Source: Rachicladosporium sp. CCFEE 5018 (lineage: Eukaryota > Ascomycota > Dothideomycetes > Cladosporiales > Cladosporiaceae). Taken from it: a stretch of 64,000 nt of DNA. Both the position numbers and the translations under genes were made by a program. The notes under the pieces are model-generated. The model ran no database searches and had not been told where the DNA came from. It worked only from the letters and a program-made list of their open reading frames with translations. Each line of letters opens with the position of its first letter. The first letter of the stretch is position 1. Location: the NCBI GenBank assembly GCA_002077045.2, contig KZ111175.1, positions 72,067 through 136,066 on the forward strand. The letters run 5' to 3'. Shown in pieces: positions 53,641 through 63,772 of the stretch.

Positions 53641-56600
53641 ATGCAACCAGAGCCCACTACATCTACTACACAGTCTTCAACCCAGCGATCTCTGACACCT
53701 CTTTCAACCGACCAATATGGCTTGCACGATGACAGTCCTGGTGGCGTCGCATTGCCCCCAGACTCTCATGCATCCCGCAGAGGTCTTGATGGCTTTGGTA
53801 CTGCCACACCAGCCGAGCAGCTCGCACTCGATGCCGCATTTGCCGCCTCATTGCAGGAGGCGGGACCCGGCGGACGGCATGGGAGCAGGAGACTGAGTCC
53901 TGTCTCGCCCACGGGATCGATCTCCCCTCCACCGAGCACACCATCTGCTGTGATCCGCAACAGGATTGAGGAATATGAGAAGGCGTCCACGCCACCTACG
54001 CACAAGAAGCGCAGTGGACCGGCGTTTGAGATATTGAAGAAGCCGAGGGCTCCAGGGGACAAAAGGAGCCCTATCACTGAGCTACCAAACGGTATGTCAG
54101 GACGTGATTGGACTCGAGAAGGCGAATACTAATGTTCTCTTAGAGGTCCTCACGCATGCACTCGCACATTTGACGCCATCTGATCTCAGCTCCGTGTCTC
54201 TGGTCTCGAAGCGGTTCCACGAATTGGTCACGACACCACATGCATGGCGCAGCGCTTTCTCGCGCTACTTCCCCGGCGCTGAGTCCGTCAATGCACTCGA
54301 GCGAGATTCTGACGATGAGGCTGAAGTCGTGGTTCGCACCGAAAGGCGTGCGTTCACGCGTCTGACTGCTTTGGCGTCATGGAGAAGCGAGTATATCCTG
54401 CGGACCCGCCTGCTGCGATCTTTATCGCGCGGTAAACCTGCGCAAGCAAATGCAGCCTCGAGCTCTTCTCGAGCTGGGCAGAGCCATACAGCAGTGCCGG
54501 TGGTCATGTACAACTCTCAGCTCTTTACTACAGTCAATCATCTGGATGCTACGTTCGGCACTGGATTGAACAAGCGCTTTCCTCGCTTCATGCACGGCGC
54601 GGACGACGTTGGCACGGCATCAAGCAGCGATCCGAATTTAGCAAAGCCAGACCAGTGGGGTTTGACAGACCCGCAGTCTTTCCTACAGTTTTCGGAGCGG
54701 TTCCCTGGTGACGCGCAGTACGGTCTTGGTCCCGGAGAAGTCGTCGGCGTGCCCAACGTCATGGATATCAGTCAGGCATATGGCATGGTTCATGGCGAAG
54801 GCTCACATGGAGGGCTGATCTACTTCCGATCCACCGAAGAGATGCGTGGTCGTTTCCTGCTGTGCTCGTCTGCCATGGCCGAGCCTGTAGTCGGCATCCC
54901 CAAGATCCTGTCTGCCCGAGAGGCCATCTGCAGCATTTGGCTGGCGAAGTCGAACGCAATCCCGTCACTCACGGGTGGCTTGATTGGCATGATGTCTGGG
55001 TCATCTGCTGGTGTGCTCACGGCGTACGCCATTGGCTCAGGTCCGGGTAGTGGCCGTCGTGAAGATCGTTATGCTCGAGGTGAGATGACGGCACGCTGGG
55101 CACTGAGTCCCGGCGTGCCCTTGATCGCTATCAATGTCGACAATGAGTACAGCATGGCTCGTCAGTCACAAAATCGTATCTGGGCGATTGTGCTTAATGC
55201 GCTTGGCGAAGTGTTCTATCTCACGAAGTTCCCACGGCGTCCCGACAGCGACCGTGGCACTCGCATGGATGATGAGGCCATCGAGCGCACGGCCTGGCTC
55301 ACTGGACGGACTGTCTACTGTAATGTCGTCGAGACGAGCAGACGAGTTGCCCGCCCTGACCCATATGCGGAGTCGAGAGTGGACGGCAGCTACTCGCCAC
55401 GCTCGTCTTGGAACGGTATGTGTCTGAGCAAAGCGCAGATCACGGCGGAGACGCGGGAGATTGAAGACTTCACTGCGAGAAAACCAAAGCACTTTCAGAA
55501 AGCTTGCACTGGATGGGATATGCAACGCAAGCTTGAAGTAGATTTTGCTGCCGACGATGGTCACAATGCTGGCGAAGGCATCTTCGTGATCAAATGCGGG
55601 CTAGATGAGGAAAGCGAGGCATCCGTCAAGCGCTACACGAGGTGTCGCGTACAAGACCTGCCAATCGCGCCACAAACATCAACGCCTTCATTGACGACAG
55701 CCAGTACTGGTCCGTCAACACCGCCATCGCTATTTGGAGAGACACCATCTACGCTACCCACTGTCGCGCCTTCAACATTCTCCTTCGACAGCCTCGAGCA
55801 GACGCTGTCGCGTGAGGACTTCGACGGCAGCATTACGCCCAGGCCAATGATTGAAGAGTGGCGCATTTCAACTTTGCTTTTTGGTGGTCTCAAGTATGTA
55901 CAGATCTTGGCAAGTGCCATTGATAAGTCTACTCATGCCACTCAGATCTTTTCCGAGGATCCGCTTCTTGGCTTTCCAAGTCGGTCTGCAGCATCTTCGC
56001 CGACGTTCACGCCAATGTCAGCTGACACTGTGAGTTCAAAGCCTGCCGACATCCCAGGCCAGCGAGCTAGGCTGATGGCTGTTGGCACACACACTGGATC
56101 AGTGCTGGTCTGGGATATGAGAGCGCCTTTGCCACGCGATGCCGAGACTATCAACTCTGTCGAGCCGGTTCGTATTGTCTACACAGACTCGCCGCAGATA
56201 TCAAGCCTGGCTTTGTCTTCGCTGTACCTGTTACATGGCGGCAACGACGGTCTCGTGCAAGCCTGGGACATCCTCGCTTCGACCACCGAGCCCATCCGCA
56301 CTCTTAACTCGAAGTTCGCCTCCCGCGCTCGTCGCCGCCTGATCGTTGCCCAAGCCTCCCCTCAAGGCGTTGGCATCAATCTTTTCGCAGCTGGTGCCAT
56401 CTGTCTCGATCCTGATGCTACAGTACTCCGAGGCATGGTCTCAATCGGGACTGTCGTGCTCTACTGGTCCTTCAGCTCGTCCGCAGCAGACCAGTATCGC
56501 TCTCAGAAACGCCGTCTCCGTCGTTCCGAGCGAGGCAGCAACAACGCCGGCGAGCGCTTGGCTGGCGTCACCCGTAGTAATGTCAAAGACTACATTGCCA

Positions 56601-57187
56601 ACGAGAAGCTTGAGCTTGAGCGTGAGAAGCAGCAACGGCGCAAGGAGACTCAGCGCTTCGCTGGTCGCTTTGGCACGGAGCTGCTGGATGGCAGTGAAGA
56701 GGAGATGATTGCTTATGCTGCTATGTTGAGTCAAGAGACGCATGAGCAGGAGCAAGTCCGACGGTCTTCCGATACTACGAGCGCGACTGACAGCGCCGCT
56801 GTCGCCTCCAGCGACGCGCTGACACCCGCACAAAGCCCATCGCCTCGCGCCATTATTCCGAAGAGCGACGAAGAGTTCGACGCTAATGTCGCGCAAGCCA
56901 TCAGGCTTAGTCTCGCCGCTTCTAATGCCGCGGCACCCTTCGACATTCCTATCCGCAAAGCCAAGACCAAAGGTGGGAAAAAGTCTGCGTCGAACAAGAC
57001 TTCGCCACAGAGCTCACCTACTACGATCGCGGGCAGCAGTCGTGGTGTGGAACTGGGTGATCTGGACTTTGCTATCCAGCTTAGTCTGGCGGAGGAACAG
57101 AGTCGTACTGATGCTGCGGTCAATGGCAATGGTCGCGCTGTGTCAGGTGATCTGGTCAGTGGGAAAGGCAAGGGGCGCTTGAGTTGA
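53641..57187 (+). CDS. F-box / WD-like / UIM protein, Ufo1-like
   Basis: Two exons, 53641-54091 and 54144-57187, flank a 52-nt intron (gtatgt, ACTAAT branch) and give 1164 residues. Splicing creates the F-box ITELPNEVLTHALAHLTPSD (about 145-186), absent from either frame alone. The middle shows WD/beta-propeller-like blades (LMAVGTHTGSVLVWDMRAPL, LLHGGNDGLVQAWDIL). The C-terminus has three ubiquitin-interacting-motif-like helices: EEEMIAYAAMLSQE (about 1001-1016), VAQAIRLSLAAS (about 1062-1077) and LDFAIQLSLAEEQS (1124-1137). F-box plus WD plus three UIMs is the architecture of yeast Ufo1, an SCF adaptor whose UIMs control its own turnover. The substrate is unknown. Confidence 0.85.
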
Positions 57188-57821
57188 GCTGTATTCAGAG
57201 TCGAGTGCTTTCATTTCTGCTGCGCTCGTTTGTACGGTTCATCAAAGGCAGACAGTCGCGGAGAGCACCCAATAATACACCGCTGTACAAGTTGTACGCA
57301 CGCACGATCCCATCGCGGCCAAAACATACACTTTTCATCCGCTGCAATCTGTCCGACCTTCCTCGATCTCAAGTCTTACGCGCGCATAGCATAGGATCGA
57401 ATGTCGATGTACATATTCTTTGGACTGACACTGCGACGATGTTGCAGATTTCCCCACATTTCAAACGCGATGACTTCCAGATTGGGACGATATTGCGACG
57501 CGGTCTGTGCTTTGCATCGGCCGAGAGCTGAACTGTCGCGCAACGACGTAACTCTCCAGCTCCCATGGGGCCAGGCAGCAGGTATATAGATTGCGCAGTA
57601 ACCACAAGGTAGGAACAGTATTTCTTCACACTCAAGCATCCAGCACCATCAAGCAGAAGAACATCCTCTTCTACAAAGCGAAACATCACTTCCAGTCTCA
57701 AGCACATCTGATCCAAAGCGGATCGCATACCACCCCAACGCAGCGATATCTTCAACACATTGACCACCTATCTCGAGACTCTTAATTCTACTCAAGGACC
57801 ATCTCACACACCTTCCACAAA
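57188..57821. other. Spacer (right copy)
   Basis: 634 bp, identical to 39218-39851, between same-strand genes. No gene is supported. Confidence 0.35.
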
Positions 57822-58385
57822 ATGTGTCGCCGCAACGGACCCCGTCGACAACCCCTCACCGTCCAGCTCGCAATGGCAGCCTACGGCGCCTACCAATCCC
57901 GCCGCACCAGACAAATCGAAGAAGGCCACCAAACTTCCACCAAAGCCATCGAGCCTCAGTACTCCGGTCCTACGTCTGAGCCGAAGTACATTCCTGAGCA
58001 AACCCTCTCGGAAGCCTTCCGTGGCCTCGAACTCCAGGAGAAGGGCATCCCTCCTCCAACCTACGAGGATGTAATGGTCAATCGCGCCGAGCTACCTGTC
58101 CCCTCGACTCCTCACCCCGCTGTGCGCAGTTTCGACAAGCACATCGACGCGCTGGATGATGTTGTCTCGGACTCGGAGTCTGAGTTCGAGGGCGAGGTGA
58201 GGCCAGCAGGAGTCAAGCGAGGCGACTCGTGGAAGCTGGCGAAGCGGGAATGGAAGGCTCGCAAGGCTGCGAGGCGGGAGGAGAAGCGGATGGTGAAGGC
58301 TGAGTTGAAGGCTGTATGGAGGGATGAGAAGGCTGCTTGGAGGGAGGAGAGGAGGGGACGAGCAAGGAGCAGGGGATGTTGCTAG
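57822..58385 (+). CDS. Small basic PPxY-motif protein
   Basis: I do not recognise this 187-residue protein. ATG 57822 has good context (acaaaATGTG). It has a basic N-terminus (MCRRNGPRRQPL), an Ala/Tyr segment, and PPPTYEDV near residue 80, a PPxY motif of the kind bound by WW domains such as those of Rsp5/Nedd4 ligases. An acidic Ser/Asp stretch (DDVVSDSESEFEGE) follows. About 50 C-terminal residues are highly charged with Lys/Arg/Glu/Ala/Trp (KLAKREWKARKAARREEKR) and should be one long helix. It ends in Gly-Cys-Cys, a possible lipid-modification site. The codon pattern and the clean frame support a real gene. Confidence 0.65.
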   Translation: MCRRNGPRRQPLTVQLAMAAYGAYQSRRTRQIEEGHQTSTKAIEPQYSGPTSEPKYIPEQTLSEAFRGLELQEKGIPPPTYEDVMVNRAELPVPSTPHPAVRSFDKHIDALDDVVSDSESEFEGEVRPAGVKRGDSWKLAKREWKARKAARREEKRMVKAELKAVWRDEKAAWREERRGRARSRGCC

Positions 58386-58751
58386 GCGTTGAAGGTAGAC
58401 GGGTCAATTTCTGTGTAGTGGTACTTCTTGGCGTTACGGAGGAGTTCCGGGTTGGGCCACGAGTGCATGTCGGCGATCTGTAATACTGTACGATTACTGT
58501 TGCCATCATTTACCATCTTCGGTCATACTGCAACTTATCTCCGCAGCAATCCGTCCCCGCACTCTGGACCACCCCACTTCTGCCCATGAATCAATGACCT
58601 TGACTGCACGGAGATAGGTATGCACTACGATCACCCGCGGCGGAGCTGCGATGCCGAATGATAAGCAAGTCTAATAAGTTGCGCTCGAAGCACTCGTGCT
58701 GTCCTTATCTTTCCCAACCCGGGTCCACTCACGGCCTTGTTACACGACATC
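58386..58751. other. Spacer between small PPxY gene and F-box gene (right copy)
   Basis: 366 bp, identical to 38288-38653. It must hold the promoter of the F-box gene. No gene is supported. Confidence 0.35.
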
Positions 58752-60409
58752 ATGGCGCACTTACTGGAGCTCAGCCATGAGCTGCTTCATTGTATATTCA
58801 TCAGTATTGAGCCCACAGATCTCGCAACACTGAGCCGGACATGTCGAACCCTTCACAGCTATATCGATGGCAATCGGCTGCTGCACAAGGATATATACGA
58901 TGCGCGGTACGATCAGCTCCAGGCGGATGCTGGCGTGGACTGGCAATCGAGGGTACATGACCTAGCCAAGCTCGAGAAAATACTGGAATCGCCCTATGCT
59001 GAAGTGAAGCGCACTGATTTGGACTTCGTCGCTAGGCAGATTGATGAGCTATTGAAGTCGACGACAGTAATCGTGGACGACAGTCGCAATGTCCAACTCC
59101 TAGCCGACGCGTTCATCGACACGACGAACCTGGATGCCTTCCTGTGTGGGAGTAACCTCTTCTCCAGAGGCGGCGATTTCAATAAGCACAGCGCAGCAAA
59201 GACAGACGAGCTGCGGCAGACGTCAGCGAGATTGCACTGCCTATACGGTGTGCCGATAGACGAGACTGTTCCCTCTCGCTCTTCATTTCACATGTATCGA
59301 GAGAACCTGAATCTGGCACCAAGCTCGTGCACACGACTACAGTCGAAGCCCTACTTGACGCACACCTTCGCTCGCTCCAAAGTCTACGATCTCCGGCAAT
59401 ACACTGAGCACACCCTCTGGGGTCCCTTCAAGGACGACGGATCTCAACACGTGGACTGGGAGAAAGTCGAATCGATCATGGTCGTCCTCGGCTTCAACCT
59501 GCGCAAGTTCTCGGAACGCCCAGAACGCCGCTTCCCCATGATCTGGGATGAGCCCTGGGTCGGCGCCTCGCCGAATTCCTACGTCTCACAGCCAATGTCA
59601 CAGCCTACAGCAGACTCACCTCCAGACGACTTTTCCATGGCCTCGAACTCCATCCCCTCGTCTCCTTCACCATCGCTAGATTCGCAAGACCCATACGGCG
59701 TGACCGGCACCTGGATGCGCGTTGTCTGCTTCCTAGACTATAACGACCTCTACGCCTTCAACTTTTCGCTCCCCATCCTGCCCTCGGAGCCCCGCGAACC
59801 AATCGCAACAGAAGAGGGTATGATCCGCGTGCTCGAATCTGTACGTCACCTTGCTGATTCTACTTCTTCTGTATAGCCATTCGACTAATCCGCGTCAAGT
59901 GGCAAGTCACAGGTATCGAGCCCGCGAGTAATTCGAACCCGGATGATGTGGATGTGGATGGAGAGGCGACGGACTGGAGTGACTTCAAGGGGGAGAGACT
60001 GCCCGTTGTGCATTTTCAGGGGACGAGTAGAAGCTTGCATGCGAGTTGGGACCCGAATGCTAATAGTAAGATACGAGGTGAGTCTTCTGTTGTTTGATTT
60101 ATGCTGTATGGGAAGGTACTAAGACTAATGCGAGAACGAGGCACTGTGCGGCAGACTCCTGAAGGTGAGATCAGGTGGACGACTTTTTCGATATTTCATG
60201 GGTAGGAGAGGTGGCGGAGTGAGGGGATCCAAGTTGGTGGATTGAGGAGTGCGAGAGGTGTACTAGGGAATTGGTTCGACAAGTAAGGTACACTCTACGC
60301 TCTGCACTGGAGTGACTTACTGACATGGGGCAACAGGGATTACGATATGCATGGGCCTGCGGGACCGACTGCGTTCTGGAAGGAGTCTGACGATCTGGAA
60401 GAGGAGTAG
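58752..60409 (+). CDS. F-box protein with premature TAG in exon 3
   Basis: Four exons, 58752-59840, 59900-60077, 60141-60282 and 60337-60409, keep one frame across introns of 59, 63 and 54 nt and would encode 493 residues. The N-terminus is an F-box (LLELSHELLHCIFISIEPTD, about 3-45). The C-terminal half has conserved segments found in fungal F-box proteins of this type (WTTFSIFHG, RWRSEGIQVGGLRSARGVLG, DMHGPAGPTAFWKE). Codon 444 is TAG (60203-60205), between FHG and ERWRSEG where the family has Glu, so the last 50 residues are lost unless the base is wrong. It probably serves as a substrate adaptor of an SCF ubiquitin ligase; the substrate is unknown. Its first 821 coding bases are repeated at 37467-38287. 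Confidence 0.75.
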
Positions 60410-61162
60410 ATGACTGCGAGCATTTGCCTGTGCGAATTTGAGATGACGCTCGGGTGGCATGGGTTAATTTCTTGGCATGGGGAGGCGTGAGAGGCACCGA
60501 ATGTATATATGGGATCCTCCTCGACTTTAGAACCGTGCAAACTCACCTGCACATTTTGGTTAGCTCAACTTGACTCTTACGATGAACCTCCAGCGCTGCT
60601 AGAGCGAGTGAGAAGGGTCAGATGCTGACGTTACGGTGAGGTGTTCCTATATCATACCGCGAAAGGCAGCGGAAGCCATAATGATGTAAAAGGAAGTGCG
60701 GAGCTAGAGTGTAAGACGACCCAGACACGACGCAAGTGTGACGAGCTGTTATTCATGCGGTGAGGGTCTCAAAGATAGTACGGAGCAGACAAGACTCATA
60801 TGGCTGCGTGTGACGAAGTAGCTTTTTAGCCACACCGCGAGACTCACTAAGACAACACTCATGCAAGATAGACTGCGGATGGGGAGCAGCTGATGTGAAC
60901 CATTCTGACGATAGTATACTGTCCGGCACGACATGGGGACTACTGTCCTGGTGAGCGTATTGAAATTCACAGTTGCTTTTGTATTGATCTATCTCGACAC
61001 CAATCCACTGTGAAGCCCCTTCTAGATGCGAACGCGCTGTTCAAGGCAGGTACTCCCATCTATTGGCTGTTGCTGTACACTTTGCCGGCGACGAAGCGCA
61101 TCTCCGCTGTGCGTCCTCCCGGCTCACTCCTCATCAGGTAGCGTCCAATGCTTCTATGTCGA
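60410..61162. other. Convergent intergenic region
   Basis: About 750 bp between convergent genes. No gene is supported on either strand. Confidence 0.35.
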
Positions 61163-63772
61163 CTAGGCACCTGCATCGTTAATTAACGTAGCAGTCTGCG
61201 AGGGCCGTCGCTGTCCCATCTCCACATCTTCATCTTCACTCTTTGTCTTCCCCTCCCACCACGGCCTCCCCATGAAGACCACGACAACCAGTAACCCCAT
61301 ACCCGCACTCGCAGCGCCGTACACAAACGCCATCTTGTACCCCCACATCGTCGTCTCTTCAGCCTGCTCAACGGTATCGATCGGCATGTCGATCGTTGCG
61401 TAGTGCTGGACGATGAGACTGATCGGTAGCGAGAAGCTCATGGCAAGGTTCACAAGGATCGAAGTGACTGCTCCAGCGATGCCTTGATACTTCTGCGGCT
61501 GTGAAGAGGAGAGCGCGATGGTAGTAGCCGTGTAGGTCAGATCTATCCCAAGTGCAGCGAAGAGCATCGAGGGCAGCACCTCGTACCAGTAGTGTAGTGG
61601 GAACGGAACGGCGGCGAAGATCAGGGGCGCACCAACCCAGGCTAATCCAGAGAGGATCAGGATGATCTGTAACTTGAAGCGATGTGACAGCCAGCCATTG
61701 AGAACGCAGAGGACGATACCACCGACGGCTAGAGGAGTGTACCAGAGCGAGAGCTGGATCCCCTGCATTCCACCTGACACTCCAGTCACGATCTCAGAGT
61801 TGAAGAACTCAGCGCTATTGTAGAGCCAGACTCCGAAGGAAGCGAAGAAGAAGAGGCAGGCGATACAGAGTGGGAAGACTCCCCGAGGCTTGAAGAAGTC
61901 AAAGGGAAGGAGCGGACAGTTTGCGTACCAGCCTTCTGCCCACAGCGCGACTAAGAGGAATCCAGTACCGCTTGCGAGTGGGCCGTAGACGATCGGGAAA
62001 GTGAAGCCATTCCTTGACTGCTCGAATTGGTTCGCATAGGGCTCCACGGTGAGGGCGTACGTCACCAGAATCAGTCCAGCGGTAATAAAGAAAGCACCGA
62101 CATAGTCCATAGAGAGGTCCATGTCCCTGCGATCCATCCGATCTCGAGGTACGCAGACCCAAGCCAAAATAGCTGTGGTGACTGATGCGCAGGCGGCAAT
62201 GATGAAGAACCACTTGGAGTCCTCTGCCGGTAACGCACCGCCGACTAGGAACCCGATGTAGAAGCCGACGGGGGCGCAGGCACCGTAGAGACCGAGGACG
62301 AAGTTGCGGCGGATCTGATCGTTCTCGTAGAAGCTGCCGATCATCGTGAAGACTGCTGGGTTCAAGGCAGCGAGAGCCAGGCCTTGCATAGCGCGCGAGA
62401 CCTGGAGAACGATTCCCATGGGATAGAAGCCGGGAATGAAGGTCCAGATTGCGAGCCAGAAGAGGCCGAACATGAACGGACCGTAGCCGCCGTACATATC
62501 TGATATGCGAGCAAATACCAGGAGCATCGCGCTCAAGAGGAGCGTGAGGAGTGCGGCAGGCCAGAAAGCGCCGGTCGAGCCTGAACCGATGATGTGCTGG
62601 CTGGCGAGGAGGTGCGGGAGGACGATCGCAAAGCCTGAGATGAGGTATTCGCAGAGGAATTGGGTCATCGCGATGGCAAGACAGAAGCCAGCTTCGAATG
62701 CGAGATGACGAAACTTGCTTTGATGCTGTGCTAGCATCTGATTATCGTTACCTTGGTGATCACCACCCCGGTCTCCGTACTCCGACGAGTGCTGGCTGGG
62801 AGTCTTACTCGTAACCAGTGTCGGCGGTAGCTCGATGACGGGGTTTGTCGGCGAGTCATTTTCGTACTCATCGGCTCCATGAGCAGCGCCATCCTGCCAT
62901 TGTGTGAATGCCACAGAGTTACGATCGTGCGCCTGTCGCTCATCGCTGTAGTCGAAGATGTGATGTAGACTGGAAAAGCGCCTCAGGCTGGACGTTGGTC
63001 GATTGGATGGCGCCAAGGAAGGCGGTCTTGACGGCGAATTGAGCCCGCTGAGGGCCATCGGCGGGAGCGGCCACGCATCTGTCGGCGGCGAAGTGGTAGC
63101 AGATCTTGATGGTGGATGACTATAAGGGCGGCCATCCATTGTCGTCCCATACTGTGAAGATCGTGACGACGCCACTCCAATGAGGTCATTCGAGATTGCA
63201 TTTGGAGAGATATTTTCGTCCGACAGTCTGCTCTCGTATCGGAGAGCAGACTGTCGCTGGCGCTGGCGACGACTGGATGACGGCAATGTCGAACTGCGAT
63301 CAAGCGTTGCGTCCGAATTCGTTCCAGCGATTGGCGGCCTAGCGTACTCATGCAGTGTCTCCAAAGATGCGCGTGCTGAGATGGCGCTTTGTTCGCGGAT
63401 ACTGGATGCACGACTTGATGTATTACTGTTCGAGGGCTGAACAGATGCCGCTGGTACTCTCGAGCGATGACTGCTCTGTATCGACGGTGATCTCGATGTC
63501 GGTGCTGTCTGCTGCTGTCGTTGATCATACTCGTTTTCTGGGATCGGAAAGTCATCGCATGTAGACCAGCGAGCATCTGAACTCTGCCGAAGCGATGACC
63601 TACTTGTGCGGCGCGGTGGAAGGAATGGCGAGTGGTCGGCGCTCCCAGGTCTCGTCTCCCACTCCGAGCCGATGGATGTGGAACGCGGACGGGGCGGTAG
63701 AAACGCTGGAGGTGGACCAGTTGGACCGTAAACGTCCAATCCAGCGCGAGGAAGTGGCGTTTGGTGTTCCAT
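61163..63772 (-). CDS. Major facilitator superfamily transporter, 14-TM (DHA2-like)
   Basis: A single exon encodes 869 residues from ATG 63772 (MEHQTPLPRAGLDVYG); a longer frame upstream has only a GTG. The first ~350 residues are disordered and Ser/Pro/Arg-rich. The membrane core begins at about residue 354 (FRHLAFEAGFCLAIAM) and shows about 14 hydrophobic segments, including RISDMYGGYGP (motif A-like), SRAMQGLALAALNPAVF and GACAPVGFYIGFLVGG (motif C-like). The tail is acidic. This resembles fungal DHA2 proteins of the Atr1/Amf1 group; the substrate is unknown. The very long cytosolic N-terminus is unusual and Ser-rich, so it may be a phosphorylation platform (inference). Confidence 0.85.
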   Translation of the reverse strand: MEHQTPLPRAGLDVYGPTGPPPAFLPPRPRSTSIGSEWETRPGSADHSPFLPPRRTSRSSLRQSSDARWSTCDDFPIPENEYDQRQQQTAPTSRSPSIQSSHRSRVPAASVQPSNSNTSSRASSIREQSAISARASLETLHEYARPPIAGTNSDATLDRSSTLPSSSRRQRQRQSALRYESRLSDENISPNAISNDLIGVASSRSSQYGTTMDGRPYSHPPSRSATTSPPTDAWPLPPMALSGLNSPSRPPSLAPSNRPTSSLRRFSSLHHIFDYSDERQAHDRNSVAFTQWQDGAAHGADEYENDSPTNPVIELPPTLVTSKTPSQHSSEYGDRGGDHQGNDNQMLAQHQSKFRHLAFEAGFCLAIAMTQFLCEYLISGFAIVLPHLLASQHIIGSGSTGAFWPAALLTLLLSAMLLVFARISDMYGGYGPFMFGLFWLAIWTFIPGFYPMGIVLQVSRAMQGLALAALNPAVFTMIGSFYENDQIRRNFVLGLYGACAPVGFYIGFLVGGALPAEDSKWFFIIAACASVTTAILAWVCVPRDRMDRRDMDLSMDYVGAFFITAGLILVTYALTVEPYANQFEQSRNGFTFPIVYGPLASGTGFLLVALWAEGWYANCPLLPFDFFKPRGVFPLCIACLFFFASFGVWLYNSAEFFNSEIVTGVSGGMQGIQLSLWYTPLAVGGIVLCVLNGWLSHRFKLQIILILSGLAWVGAPLIFAAVPFPLHYWYEVLPSMLFAALGIDLTYTATTIALSSSQPQKYQGIAGAVTSILVNLAMSFSLPISLIVQHYATIDMPIDTVEQAEETTMWGYKMAFVYGAASAGMGLLVVVVFMGRPWWEGKTKSEDEDVEMGQRRPSQTATLINDAGA

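Larger units (their letters stand above)
50716..59572 (+). repeat. Right arm of 8857-bp inverted duplication (start of contig 3)
   Basis: The reverse complement of 37467-46323. It begins at the base after the second gap and ends without any boundary inside the F-box gene, which continues to 60409. The relation of the two arms is a dovetail overlap of two contig ends. Confidence 0.95.

Noticed and set aside
54104..57187. Reading the Ufo1-like protein as a 1027-residue single-exon gene
   Set aside because: The first residues of that frame come from the intron; splicing to the upstream exon rebuilds the F-box LPNEVL.
37467..59572. A genuine giant palindrome or mobile inverted repeat
   Set aside because: Both arms end exactly at 100-N gaps, have no terminal motifs or target duplications, and stand in a dovetail relation; an assembly artefact explains everything.
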